Shown: in pieces, positions 1 through 8,266 of the stretch
Position numbering within the stretch: the stretch's first letter is position 1
Layout: each line of letters starts with the position of its first letter
Assembly: GCA_023426125.1 (NCBI GenBank)
Contig: JAFABI010000086.1
Span: 62,001-126,000 of the forward strand
Length of the DNA: 64,000 bases
DNA from: Bacillota bacterium
GTDB lineage: Bacteria > Bacillota > Clostridia > Acetivibrionales > DTU013
Direction: 5' to 3'
Notes under the pieces: model-generated
Database searches by the model: none
What the model was told of the DNA's origin: nothing
Seen by the model: the letters and a program-made list of their open reading frames with translations, nothing else
Program-made: the position numbers and the translations under genes

Positions 1-941
1 TAAGACCGGCCGCGCTTTTTGAAACCATAGGCGAATGGGGCGCTTATATGCAGGAACACGACGGAGAGAACTGCTCCATCGAGCTGCTGGACGGCAAGCC
101 GAGGATCGGCGGAAATATGGCCATAACTGCCAATGCCATATCGTCCTTCGGTATTAAAACCTATTGCGTCGGAACCTTTGGCTATCCCGGGGTACATCCG
201 GTTTTTTCGGACATGGCGCCGTCCTGTGACCTGATATCCGTCGGCAGCCCCGGAGAAGCGATTGCTCTCGAATTTAAAAACGGCAAGGTCATTCTTGGAA
301 TGAACCGGGACGTAAGCCTTCTGGACTGGGAGACCATCAAGGCGCGGGCCGGCCTTTCCCGGATCCTCCAATGCGCCGGGATGAGCGAGCTTCTTTTTCT
401 GCTGAATTGGAGCGAACTTCCCGGCTCTACCGGCATTTTCAGGGGCATGAGGGAAGAGGTGCTGCCCAGGCTCCAAGGAAGCAAGCGGCTTTTCATTGAC
501 TTTTCCGATTGCAGCCGCCGTGCGGACCCGGAGATCCTGGAGATTCTCCGCATCATTGGAGAAATGCCTCAAAATATCCGGGTCACCTTGAGCCTGAACA
601 AGAACGAGGAGCGTATCATTTGCTCGGTCCTTGGCATTGATGCGGCAGATCCTTTTACCCGGGGAAAAAAGCTTGTCAAAGAGCTTGGCCTGGACTCGGT
701 TTTCTTCCACAGCCGGGAGGTGAACGCGCTGGTGACCAGGGAGGATTGCGCGGCTCTGTCGCCCGAGCTTTGCCCCACTCCGGCGATCAATGTGGGCGCA
801 GGGGACAACTTCAACGCCGGAGCGGCAATCGCCATGCTGATGGAGCTTTCTCCCGGCGATACGCTGAAATTTGCCGCCGAAACCGCCGGGTATTTTGTGA
901 AAAACGGAAAAAGCTATAATTTTAAGGAGGGTACGCTATGA
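1..941 (+). CDS. PfkB-family sugar kinase (5' end outside window)
   Basis: The reading frame is open from base 3, so the gene starts left of the window and the first visible Met (base 48) is probably internal; 312 residues are visible. A GGNMA motif near the start matches the PfkB substrate-binding region. The motif GAGDNFNAG near the C-terminus is the PfkB ATP/anion-hole signature, whose Asp (about visible residue 268) is the catalytic base. The family phosphorylates sugars or nucleosides in the cytosol. The stop codon overlaps the next start (ATGA), so it is translationally coupled to the GH4 glycosidase and lies in an operon with a NagB-type deaminase. Substrate is not evident from sequence; context suggests a sugar released by the GH4 enzyme. 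Confidence 0.85.
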   Translation, partial: RPAALFETIGEWGAYMQEHDGENCSIELLDGKPRIGGNMAITANAISSFGIKTYCVGTFGYPGVHPVFSDMAPSCDLISVGSPGEAIALEFKNGKVILGMNRDVSLLDWETIKARAGLSRILQCAGMSELLFLLNWSELPGSTGIFRGMREEVLPRLQGSKRLFIDFSDCSRRADPEILEILRIIGEMPQNIRVTLSLNKNEERIICSVLGIDAADPFTRGKKLVKELGLDSVFFHSREVNALVTREDCAALSPELCPTPAINVGAGDNFNAGAAIAMLMELSPGDTLKFAAETAGYFVKNGKSYNFKEGTL

Positions 942-2323
942 AAAACGAGGTGAAATTTACTATCATCGGGGCAGGCAGTATTTGCTTTTGTCCCACAACG
1001 GTTGCCGATATCCTGCGCAGCGAGCGCTTTGGATCCCTGGATAAGCTCACCATCCACCTGATGGACATCCGGCAGGAAGCGCTGGACGTGAGCCGCGCTT
1101 TTTGTGAGAAGCTGGCCCGGAAGCTGGACAAAAGAGTCATCCTTGAGTCCTCGACGGACCTGTACAAGGCCGTGAGCGGCGCCGATTTTGTTACTACCGC
1201 CATTGAAGTCAACCGTTATCACTACTGGTCAATGGATTTCCACATTCCACGCCGGTATGGTTTCCGCCAGGTTTACGGTGAAAATGGCGGCCCGGGCGGT
1301 ATGTTCCATACGCTGCGCAATTTGCCTCCCATGCTGGAGATTGCCCGCGCCATGGAAAAAGAGTGTCCCGACGCATGGCTGCTAAACTATACAAATCCCG
1401 AAGCAAAGCTTGTAGAAGGGATTTCAAAGCTCACTAAGGTCAAGGCCGTCGGTCTTTGCCACGGTGTGCGCATGGGCGTTGACCAGCTGGCCCTGTTTCT
1501 GAATATGCCAAAAGAACGCGTAGGCGTCTCCGCCGTCGGTCTGAACCATTTCGGATGGTTTACCAGGATTTGGGACCGGGAAACCGGCGATGATCTTTAC
1601 CCGAGGCTCCGTGAACAGGAAAAGAAGGTTCACTGGCTTGCGCATTGGGATGAGTTCGGCTTAACAAGAATGATGTTCAGGACATACGGGCTCTGGTCCT
1701 ATCCCGGTACCAACCATATCGGCGAATATATCGCGTGGAGCGACGAGTTTCTCGCAAGCTCCAGGATACAGTTCTTTTTTGACCCGGTTTCGGAGCACCC
1801 CTGGGAAACCGGAATCCCGCCGGAATTTGTCTATTCCTTCTCCGGCAACCCTACCGACCGGGAGCTTTTCCCCGAGGAAAAGCCGTTTGTCGGCGATCCG
1901 GGCTTTGTCCAGAGCTTTAACGCAGACAGTGAGGAATATAAATACTCCAGAGAGTATGGCATTCCTATTGCCGAGGCGGTTTTCTTCGATATCCCTACGG
2001 ATTTCGAAGCGCTTAATTTGCTGAATAAGGGGTATGCGCCAAATCTGCCGGAAAATATGGCTATCGAGATACCGGCAAGGGTGGACGGAAAAGGCATCCA
2101 TCCCAAACAGGCCGACCCGCTTCCCACGGCAATTGCTTCAATGATCTCCACCCAGGGGGCCATACACCAGCTTGTCATTGACGCATATGTGGAAAAGTCG
2201 CGAAACAAGCTTTTACAAGCCGTGCTCCTGGACCCGACAGTTTCCAGCTACAACAACGCAGTCGCTATGATCAACGAAATGTGCCAGCGCCAGAAAGAAA
2301 TACTTCCGGAAATGAACTGGTAA
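938..2323 (+). CDS. Glycoside hydrolase family 4 (NAD- and metal-dependent)
   Basis: A 461-residue protein of normal GH4 length. It starts with a Rossmann motif (TIIGAGSICF), carries the family NYTNPE segment near residue 147, and has the metal-binding motif GLCHGV with Cys174-His175 followed by GLNHFGW. GH4 enzymes cleave glycosides by transient oxidation at C3 with NAD and a divalent metal, and work in the cytosol. Residues after the Cys vary with substrate class in this family; here the motif is CHGV rather than the CN-V/I-P or CDMP motifs of the 6-phospho-glycosidases, so an unphosphorylated glycoside is more likely. The exact substrate is not determined. It overlaps the upstream kinase by 4 bases and is followed 23 bases later by the NagB-type deaminase. 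Confidence 0.9.
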   Translation: MKNEVKFTIIGAGSICFCPTTVADILRSERFGSLDKLTIHLMDIRQEALDVSRAFCEKLARKLDKRVILESSTDLYKAVSGADFVTTAIEVNRYHYWSMDFHIPRRYGFRQVYGENGGPGGMFHTLRNLPPMLEIARAMEKECPDAWLLNYTNPEAKLVEGISKLTKVKAVGLCHGVRMGVDQLALFLNMPKERVGVSAVGLNHFGWFTRIWDRETGDDLYPRLREQEKKVHWLAHWDEFGLTRMMFRTYGLWSYPGTNHIGEYIAWSDEFLASSRIQFFFDPVSEHPWETGIPPEFVYSFSGNPTDRELFPEEKPFVGDPGFVQSFNADSEEYKYSREYGIPIAEAVFFDIPTDFEALNLLNKGYAPNLPENMAIEIPARVDGKGIHPKQADPLPTAIASMISTQGAIHQLVIDAYVEKSRNKLLQAVLLDPTVSSYNNAVAMINEMCQRQKEILPEMNW

Positions 2324-2346
2324 AAAACGAAAAGGGAGGGCAAAGA

Positions 2347-3078
2347 ATGGACATCCGGATTTATGATTCCCCGGCGGAAATGGCGGAAAAAACCGCCTGG
2401 TCAGTGGCTTCGCTTATAAGGCAAAATCCCGGCAGGCTCATTTGCTTCGCGGCGGGAGATACTCCCCTCGGAATGCTGCGTGAGCTAATCCGGCTTCAGG
2501 AAAAAGGCTGCTGCGACCTTCGTTCCATGTATTACGCAGGGCTTGATGAGTGGATTGGGCTTGGCTACGGCGATAAAGGCTCCTGTGCCCAGGTGATGAA
2601 AGACACCTTCTATACCCCTGCGGGCATACCGCCGGAGCATATGTGCATATTCGACGGACTTGCGCGAGACACCGATGCCGAATGCCGTAAGATGGAGGGC
2701 TGGATCAAAGCCCGCGGCGGACTTTTTCTTACCGTGCTTGGCGTCGGAATGAACGGCCATATCGGATTCAACGAACCCTTTGCGCCGGACAGGGAGGGCT
2801 GTTTTACCATTGCCCTGGATGCTACGACCAGAGCGGTGAGTGAAAAATACTTTGGCAAAAGCTTACCGGTTACAGCCGGCATTACAATCGGCTGGAGGAC
2901 GCTTCTTACGGCTGAGCGGATGTTCGTGCTGGCCTCCGGTAAGAATAAGGCTTCCATCATAGAGCAGGCTTTCGCCGGGGAACCATCCTCCGCTGTGTCC
3001 GCATCACGGACGCAGGAGCATGGAAGCCTCGTTGTTGCACTGGATAAAGAAGCCGCCGCCAGGCTGAAGAACAGTTAA
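2347..3078 (+). CDS. nagB: Glucosamine-6-phosphate deaminase family protein (NagB-type)
   Basis: The start is set at base 2347 because a GGGAGG ribosome binding site lies just upstream; the frame is open further left but lacks one. The 243-residue product has the NagB/6-phosphogluconolactonase fold motifs: YAGLDEW with catalytic Asp67-Glu68 and GVGMNGHIGFNEP. NagB converts glucosamine-6-phosphate to fructose-6-phosphate and ammonia. It is the last gene of the PfkB-GH4 operon. Together these suggest catabolism of an amino-sugar glycoside: hydrolysis by GH4, phosphorylation by PfkB, then deamination. A related deaminase acting on another amino-sugar phosphate cannot be excluded. Confidence 0.8.
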   Translation: MDIRIYDSPAEMAEKTAWSVASLIRQNPGRLICFAAGDTPLGMLRELIRLQEKGCCDLRSMYYAGLDEWIGLGYGDKGSCAQVMKDTFYTPAGIPPEHMCIFDGLARDTDAECRKMEGWIKARGGLFLTVLGVGMNGHIGFNEPFAPDREGCFTIALDATTRAVSEKYFGKSLPVTAGITIGWRTLLTAERMFVLASGKNKASIIEQAFAGEPSSAVSASRTQEHGSLVVALDKEAAARLKNS

Positions 3079-3104
3079 AATGTATTTACCGCTATATTTG
3101 TGCC

Positions 3105-3133
3105 GGACCCTGCGCGGATGCCGCGAAGGGTCC
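3105..3133 (+). terminator. Hairpin after the GH4-nagB operon
   Basis: GGACCC(T)GCGCGG, a 3-base loop, then CCGCGAAGGGTCC forms a GC-rich stem 26 bases after the nagB stop. No T-run follows directly, so it may be a weak terminator or an mRNA 3'-end stabiliser. Confidence 0.45.
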
Positions 3134-3182
3134 GCACGATGGGAAGCAGCCTTTTTATCCCTCATTAATTTGTGCAAAGGCA

Positions 3183-3211
3183 TTGAATTTCATTAACATC
3201 TTTGTTATAAT
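3183..3211 (+). promoter_or_regulatory. SigA-type promoter before the aspA-hyd genes
   Basis: TTGAAT (3183-3188), a 17-base spacer and TATAAT (3206-3211). The predicted start site near 3218 lies about 300 bases before aspA, leaving a long leader that contains its own terminator. Confidence 0.6.
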
Positions 3212-3217
3212 ATTAAC

Positions 3218-3344
3218 AAAGAGTTGATTTGAACAAATAAAATAGATTCTGACCTTGAGGGATTCCCTGAGAGAGAGGAGACGGCAAGAGCTGATAATAA
3301 GGCGTGTCTTTTCCTGTATCCGGGAAGGGGCATTTTTTATTTTG
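3218..3344 (+). promoter_or_regulatory. Leader with internal terminator, or a ~120-nt small RNA
   Basis: Between the promoter at 3183-3211 and aspA lies a purine-rich segment ending in an intrinsic terminator (3305-3338). GGAGAC near 3277-3284 can pair with GTCTTTTC at 3306-3313, the 5' arm of that terminator, so an alternative antiterminator fold is possible. I could not match it to a riboswitch or T-box class from memory (no T-box AGGGTGG element, no S-box, TPP, FMN or cobalamin core). Either it attenuates the aspA-hydFGE transcript or it is an independent small RNA. Confidence 0.45.
3305..3338 (+). terminator. Intrinsic terminator in the aspA leader
   Basis: A 12-bp stem (3305-3316 with 3321-3332, several G-U pairs), a TATC loop and then TTTTTT. 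It sits downstream of a promoter and upstream of the aspA start, which is why premature termination or a short RNA is proposed. Confidence 0.7.
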
Positions 3345-3416
3345 GGGAGAATGTGGACAAAGGAGAATTTGTTCGCCAATGCCCATGCCGCAGGGTGGCA
3401 TAGCTGAGTATGTATA

Positions 3417-3490
3417 GGTGAGCGCGTTGCGCGTCCGCATAGTGACTCGCCGAATATGGAAAGGTGTAGGGGCGCGCATTGCGCGTCCTC
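3417..3490. repeat. Palindromic GCGCATTGCGCGTCC repeats (two copies)
   Basis: Two copies of a palindromic core, at 3421-3438 and 3467-3490 (TAGGGGCGCGCATTGCGCG followed by TCC), lie just before aspA. The same core in reverse orientation forms the tandem array after aspA (4989-5250). Confidence 0.7.
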
Positions 3491-3521
3491 ATCAATGCAA
3501 GCAATTGAAAGAGGTAGTTTT

Positions 3522-4955
3522 ATGGCAAAGGAAACTGAGAATGAAATGAGGATCGAAGCGGACAGCCTCGGTGAGAAGTCCATACCGGCAGGGGCTCATT
3601 ACGGTATACACACGGCAAGAGCCCTTGAAAACTTTCCGGTGAGCAACCGGGCAACAAATCCGAGCTTGATTGCAGCCGTTGTCGTTGTGAAAAAAGCTGC
3701 TGCTTTGGCGCATAAAGGTTTAGGCCACTATCCTGATGCGGTAGCGGAGGCTATTGTTTCAGCCTGCGATGAGATACTGGAGGGCAGGTTTAAGGATCAA
3801 TTCCCTGTAGATGCCTTGCAAGGAGGGGCAGGTACTTCAACCAACATGAATGTAAACGAGGTAATCGCAAACAGGGCGTCGGAAATCCTTGGAGGCAGGA
3901 AAGGCGAGTATGATCGGGTGCATCCGCTCCATCACGTCAACTGCTGCCAGTCTACAAACGACGTATACCCTACGGCTCTCCGCATCGCGGCCATAAAGCT
4001 GCTAAGGCCGTTAAGCGAAGCTTTTGCAGCTTTGCAGCAGACGCTTCAAAAAAAGGAAAACGAATTTGCCGACATCATCAAGCTGGGTCGAACCCAGCTC
4101 ATGGACGCGCTTCCCATGATGGCGGGGCAGGGGTTTGGGTCCTATGCCAGAGCTGTCGCCCGGGACCGCTGGAGGCTTTACAAAGTGGAGGAACGGCTGC
4201 GGGAAGTGAATATTGGAGGTACCGCCATCGGCACCGGAATGAATGCTTCTCTTAAGTATATTTATGGAGTGACAGACAAACTTCAGGAGCTAACGGGCAT
4301 TGGGATCGCCCGAAGCGAGTATGCAATGGACAATACGCAGAATATGGATGTTTTTGTGGAAGTCTCGGGCTTGCTTAAGGCAGCGGCGGCAAATCTGATG
4401 AAAATAGCCAATGACCTGCGGCTCCTGGCTTCAGGCCCAGCAGGCGGTATTGGAGAACTGAAGCTTCCTGCCGTTCAGGCGGGGTCGTCCATCATGCCCG
4501 GCAAGGTAAACCCGGTGATTCCCGAAATGGCGGCGCAGTGCTGCTTGAAGGTAATTGCCAATGATAGCGCCATCACGGGAGCAGCTATGCTGGGACAGCT
4601 GGAACTGAATGCTTTCCTGCCGCTGATCGCCGAAAGCCTGCTGGAGTCGCTGGAGCTTATGCTGAAGACCGTAGAGGTATTCAAAAACAGGTGTGTGGAA
4701 GGCATTGTTGTTAATGCGGAGGTATGCAGGGAACATGTGGAAAAATCCTCGGCCCTTGCGACAGCGCTTATGCATCATATCGGGTATGAGAAAGCCGCGG
4801 AAATTGCCGGGAAAGCCCAAAGGGAAAATAAGACGATACGTCAGGTTATGCACGAGGAGGAAATCCTGCCGGAGGCCCTGCTGGATGAAATACTTGATCC
4901 CTATCAAGTGACAAAACCCGGGATACCGGGCAAGCAGGGCATATCCCGAAAGTAA
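3522..4955 (+). CDS. aspA: Aspartate ammonia-lyase
   Basis: The start at 3522 is chosen for GAAAGAGG upstream; upstream in-frame codons run into a repeat. The 477-residue product has the fumarase/aspartase superfamily signature GSSIMPGKVNP at about residues 321-331, the GRTQLMDA segment, and QSTNDVYPTA, which is closer to aspartases than to class II fumarases. Aspartase reversibly splits L-aspartate into fumarate and ammonia as a cytosolic tetramer. It lies directly before hydF, hydG and hydE; aspartase genes recur in hydrogenase maturation clusters of other anaerobes, so co-expression is likely. The reason for the linkage is not shown by the sequence. Class II fumarase is the main alternative. 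Confidence 0.85.
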   Translation: MAKETENEMRIEADSLGEKSIPAGAHYGIHTARALENFPVSNRATNPSLIAAVVVVKKAAALAHKGLGHYPDAVAEAIVSACDEILEGRFKDQFPVDALQGGAGTSTNMNVNEVIANRASEILGGRKGEYDRVHPLHHVNCCQSTNDVYPTALRIAAIKLLRPLSEAFAALQQTLQKKENEFADIIKLGRTQLMDALPMMAGQGFGSYARAVARDRWRLYKVEERLREVNIGGTAIGTGMNASLKYIYGVTDKLQELTGIGIARSEYAMDNTQNMDVFVEVSGLLKAAAANLMKIANDLRLLASGPAGGIGELKLPAVQAGSSIMPGKVNPVIPEMAAQCCLKVIANDSAITGAAMLGQLELNAFLPLIAESLLESLELMLKTVEVFKNRCVEGIVVNAEVCREHVEKSSALATALMHHIGYEKAAEIAGKAQRENKTIRQVMHEEEILPEALLDEILDPYQVTKPGIPGKQGISRK

Positions 4956-4988
4956 GCTTCCGAAGGGGGGAGCCGAGATGTGAAAAAT

Positions 4989-5250
4989 GCGGACGCGCAA
5001 TGCGCGCCCCTACAGCCGGCTTACACCGCAAGAGCGGCCATGGTGTGACAAACGATGCGGACGCGCAATGCGCGCCCCTACAGCCGGATTACACCAGGGC
5101 GGCCATGGTGTGACAACGACGCGGACGCGCAATGCGCGTCCCTACAGTCGGTTTACACCGCAATAGCAGCCATGGTGTGACAACGACGCAGACGTATAAT
5201 GCATGTCCTGCAGTCGACTACACCGTAGGGGCGGCCATTGGCCGTCCGCC
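4989..5250. repeat. Tandem array of four ~66-bp palindromic units
   Basis: Units begin at 4989, 5057, 5121 and 5188 (68, 64, 67 and about 63 bases). Each has a GCGGACGCGCAATGCGCG palindrome, then CCCTACAG, then a second imperfect palindrome TTACACC...GGTGTGA. The fourth unit is degenerate and ends in a related palindrome GGGGCGGCCATTGGCCGTCC. The array fills most of the 370-base gap between aspA and hydF. No spacers distinguish the units, so it is not a CRISPR array. Confidence 0.85.
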
Positions 5251-5325
5251 CAGGATAGTTAACTGCATTGAGGCCAATAAACATTATATATTTTGAAAAC
5301 GCTGAGAATAAAGGAGGGATTCCTG

Positions 5326-6567
5326 TTGGGAATGAATGATACGCCCCGTTCGGATAGAACCCATATCGCCATCTTTGGGAAAAGAAACGTCGGCAAGTCA
5401 AGCCTGATCAATGCCCTTACAGGGCAGGACCTGGCGGTGGTGTCGCCTGTCGGAGGGACCACCACCGACCCGGTCTTTAAATCCATGGAGCTGCTGCCGC
5501 TGGGACCGGTTGTGCTCATTGACACCCCTGGCCTGGATGATACGGGCGAGCTGGGGCGGCTGCGGGTAAAAAAGGCCAGGGAAATTTTAAACAAAACGGA
5601 TATGGCCGTCGTCGTGTTTGACGACCTTTCCTGCCTGACAGAAGTGGAGCTTGAACTGGTGCGGCAATTAAAGGAAGGGAAAATTCCCGCATTGGGGGTT
5701 TTAAACAAAGCGGATGAAAACAGGATGGATGGAAAGCTGCCGGAGGAAATGGAGGAAAGACTGGGAATCAGGCTGTATCCGGTTTCTGCCTTAACCGGCC
5801 GGGGGATTGTACAGCTGCGGGAGGCGATAGCCCGGAGCGTACCTGAAAGCGATGACAAATTTAAAATCGTGGGAGACCTGGTATCCCCTGGAGATTTCAT
5901 CGTGCTGGTAGTGCCCATCGACAAGGCTGCGCCCAAAGGGAGGCTGATCCTGCCCCAGCAGCAGGTAATCCGCGATATTCTGGAAAGCGATGCAATGGCT
6001 GTTGTGACAAAAGAGCACGAACTCAAAGAGACACTGGAATGTCTCTCCAGGAAACCGAGGCTTGTAATCACGGATTCCCAGGTGTTTTTGAAAGTAGCCG
6101 CGGATACTCCCAGGGATATTTCCATGACGTCCTTTTCCATTCTTTTTGCAAGAAGCAAAGGAAACCTTCCGGAGCTCGTCAGGGGCGCCCGGGCAGTGGA
6201 GATGCTGAAGGACGGCGACAGGGTCCTGATTGCGGAGGCATGTACGCATCACCAGCAGTCGGATGATATCGGACGGGTAAAGATTCCCCGCTGGCTGAGG
6301 CAGATCACCGGCAAGCAGCTTGAATTCCAGCACTCAAGCGGAATGTCCTTTGCCGATAATCTTAAGGATTATGCTCTAATCGTACATTGCGGAGGATGCA
6401 TGCTGAATAAAAGGGCTATGGGCTATCGGGTGGAGCAGGCGGTAAAATCGGGGGTGCCCATTGTAAACTATGGGGTGCTTATCGCTTATGTGCAAGGCAT
6501 TCTGGAACGGGCTATAAATCCTTTTCCGTCCGCCCTGCTGGCATGGGAGGGAGGGAACGGCCAATAA
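5326..6567 (+). CDS. hydF: [FeFe]-hydrogenase H-cluster maturation GTPase HydF
   Basis: AGGAGGG at 5312-5318 favours TTG at 5326 as start (7-base spacing); ATG at 5332 is the alternative. The 413-residue product has an N-terminal GTPase domain: P-loop GKRNVGKS (18-25), DTPG near 66 and NKAD near 127. The C-terminal iron-sulfur domain keeps the HydF pattern Cys306-x-His308 and His354-Cys355-x2-Cys358. HydF is the scaffold on which the 2Fe subcluster made with HydE and HydG is assembled before transfer to hydrogenase apoprotein. It is followed by hydG and hydE on the same strand; no hydrogenase structural gene is in the window. Confidence 0.95.
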   Translation: MGMNDTPRSDRTHIAIFGKRNVGKSSLINALTGQDLAVVSPVGGTTTDPVFKSMELLPLGPVVLIDTPGLDDTGELGRLRVKKAREILNKTDMAVVVFDDLSCLTEVELELVRQLKEGKIPALGVLNKADENRMDGKLPEEMEERLGIRLYPVSALTGRGIVQLREAIARSVPESDDKFKIVGDLVSPGDFIVLVVPIDKAAPKGRLILPQQQVIRDILESDAMAVVTKEHELKETLECLSRKPRLVITDSQVFLKVAADTPRDISMTSFSILFARSKGNLPELVRGARAVEMLKDGDRVLIAEACTHHQQSDDIGRVKIPRWLRQITGKQLEFQHSSGMSFADNLKDYALIVHCGGCMLNKRAMGYRVEQAVKSGVPIVNYGVLIAYVQGILERAINPFPSALLAWEGGNGQ

Positions 6568-6581
6568 CTGACGTTGTTCAA

Positions 6582-6665
6582 ACGCTACGTTTAGGCGTGG
6601 CGCACGAAGTGTAGCGTAGGGCGAATTCATTTCGCCCGCAGCGAGGGGGGATGGGGGCATGCCCC
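6582..6665. repeat. Composite palindromic element between hydF and hydG
   Basis: Three inverted repeats lie side by side: ACGCTAC/GTAGCGT (6582-6617), GGGCGAATTCATTTCGCCC (6619-6637) and GGGGCATGCCCC (6654-6665). They occupy most of the hydF-hydG gap and look like small mobile palindromic repeats. Confidence 0.65.
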
Positions 6666-6717
6666 ATTGGAAATTGAAAAAATCGGAAGGTTAAAATGAT
6701 TTGAGGAGGGTTTACCC

Positions 6718-8121
6718 ATGAGGGACCAGAAAATGAGAGCGGATTTTATTAAAGAAGAGTTGATCGATCAATTGTTGAAGGAAGCGTCCGGTAAAACGGA
6801 AGCTGACATAGCAGCCATCATTGAAAAGGGGAAAAATGCAAAAGGTCTGAAGCTTGACGAAGTAGCCGCCTTATTGCAAAATACTTCGCCTGAACTGGAA
6901 AAAAAGCTGTTTGAAGCTGCAAGAGCGGTCAAGGATGCCATCTATGGAAGCAGGATCGTGATGTTTGCGCCGTTATACGTATCCGACCATTGTGTAAATA
7001 GCTGCAAATACTGCGGCTACAAATGCACAAACCGGTTCGACCGCAAAAAGCTGTCCGATGATGAAATACGCAGGGAAGTTGAAATCATAACCGGTCTGGG
7101 CCATAAGCGAATAGCGATGGAAGCCGGGGAAGACGACATCAACTGTCCGATTGAATATATCCTGCATGCCATTGAAGTGGTTTACGGCACCCGTACAACC
7201 AGCGGAAACATCAACAGAATCAATGTCAACATAGCGGCGACATCGGTGGAAAACTATAATAAATTAAAACAGGCAGGTATTGGAACTTATATCCTTTTTC
7301 AGGAGTCTTACCATAGGGAGACTTATAAGGCGATGCATCCTGCCGGCCCCAAAAGCGACTATGACTATCATACGACCGCCATGGACAGAGCCATGCAGGG
7401 CGGAATCGACGATGTCGGGCTGGGAGTGCTTTTCGGCCTGCATGATTATAAATTCGAGGTCATGGGAATGATGCTCCATGCATTGCACCTGGAAGAGGCC
7501 TTTGGCGTCGGACCTCACACGTTGTCGGTGCCGCGCCTGAGACCCGCAGACGGGGTGACGCTGGAACAGTTTCCCTACCTTGTGTCGGATGCCGATTTTA
7601 AAAGGATTGTGGCCATTCTGCGATTGGCGGTGCCCTATACCGGTATTATCCTGTCCACCAGGGAGGAGTCGAAATTCAGGGAAGAGGTCATCAGCGCAGG
7701 CGTGTCCCAGGTAAGCGCTGGTTCGTGCACCGGAGTGGGCGGGTACAGGGAGCATGAAGAAGGAGGCGGCGGCGAAGCGCAGTTTAAAGTAGCCGATGAA
7801 AGAACCCCGCTGGAGGTGATAAAGTCACTGTGCAAACAGGGCTATATTCCCAGTTATTGTACCGCCTGCTACAGGGCAGGCCGTACCGGCGACAGGTTTA
7901 TGGAATTCGCCAAGAGCGGCAGGATACACAACCTTTGTTATCCCAATGCGATCATGACCTTCAAGGAATACTTGATGGACTATGCCGACGATGAGCTTAA
8001 AATCCTTGGCAGCAAGGTGATTGAAGATAATCTGGGGAATATACCCAATGCAACCATGCGGGCGAAAACGGTGGAAAGGCTTGAAAGGATAGTGAACGGG
8101 GAGCGCAATTTGTTTTTTTGA
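6718..8121 (+). CDS. hydG: [FeFe]-hydrogenase maturation radical SAM protein HydG
   Basis: A GAGGAGGG site precedes the ATG. The 467-residue product has the radical-SAM CX3CX2C motif at Cys92, Cys96 and Cys99 (HCVNSCKYCGY) and the C-terminal HydG-specific CX2CX22C motif at Cys381, Cys384 and Cys407 that binds the second cluster. HydG cleaves tyrosine to p-cresol and produces CO and cyanide on an Fe-cysteine carrier for the H-cluster. ThiH is a relative, but the exact C-terminal spacing and the hydF/hydE neighbours make HydG secure. All cluster ligands are present, so it should be active. Confidence 0.96.
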   Translation: MRDQKMRADFIKEELIDQLLKEASGKTEADIAAIIEKGKNAKGLKLDEVAALLQNTSPELEKKLFEAARAVKDAIYGSRIVMFAPLYVSDHCVNSCKYCGYKCTNRFDRKKLSDDEIRREVEIITGLGHKRIAMEAGEDDINCPIEYILHAIEVVYGTRTTSGNINRINVNIAATSVENYNKLKQAGIGTYILFQESYHRETYKAMHPAGPKSDYDYHTTAMDRAMQGGIDDVGLGVLFGLHDYKFEVMGMMLHALHLEEAFGVGPHTLSVPRLRPADGVTLEQFPYLVSDADFKRIVAILRLAVPYTGIILSTREESKFREEVISAGVSQVSAGSCTGVGGYREHEEGGGGEAQFKVADERTPLEVIKSLCKQGYIPSYCTACYRAGRTGDRFMEFAKSGRIHNLCYPNAIMTFKEYLMDYADDELKILGSKVIEDNLGNIPNATMRAKTVERLERIVNGERNLFF

Positions 8122-8125
8122 CGAA

Positions 8126-8236
8126 TACTACAGCGAAACAAACATTACTTTATCAGCATTTATGCGCCTTTCAGAAATATTGCGAACGATTTTAACGCGG
8201 TAGTTCTGAAAGGATAATTTAAATGTTTCGCGGTAA
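8126..8236. repeat. MITE-like nested inverted repeat (CTACAGCGAAACA family)
   Basis: Outer imperfect termini (CAGCGAAACAAACATTA near 8131 and the inverse TAAATGTTTCGCGG near 8220) enclose a perfect inner inverted repeat CCTTTCAGAA (8167-8176) / TTCTGAAAGG (8204-8213). Related sequences occur at 14806-14830, 23539-23608 and 41929-41946. No ORF lies inside. Confidence 0.6.
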
Positions 8237-8266
8237 TACGAATAACAAGGAAGGGTTTACAAAAAA

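Noticed and set aside
3218..3344. T-box, TPP, S-box or FMN riboswitch
   Set aside because: None of the conserved core sequences of these classes could be found, so only an unclassified leader or small RNA is proposed.
3155..3583. 142-codon minus-strand frame before aspA
   Set aside because: It spans the leader, the palindromic repeats and the aspA start; the composition is that of non-coding DNA.
4989..5250. Possible CRISPR array
   Set aside because: Units are repeats throughout with no unique spacers, unit lengths vary, and no cas genes are present.
5259..6158. 299-codon minus-strand frame opposite hydF
   Set aside because: Rich in Ser, Arg and Thr as expected for an antisense frame; hydF on the other strand is certain.
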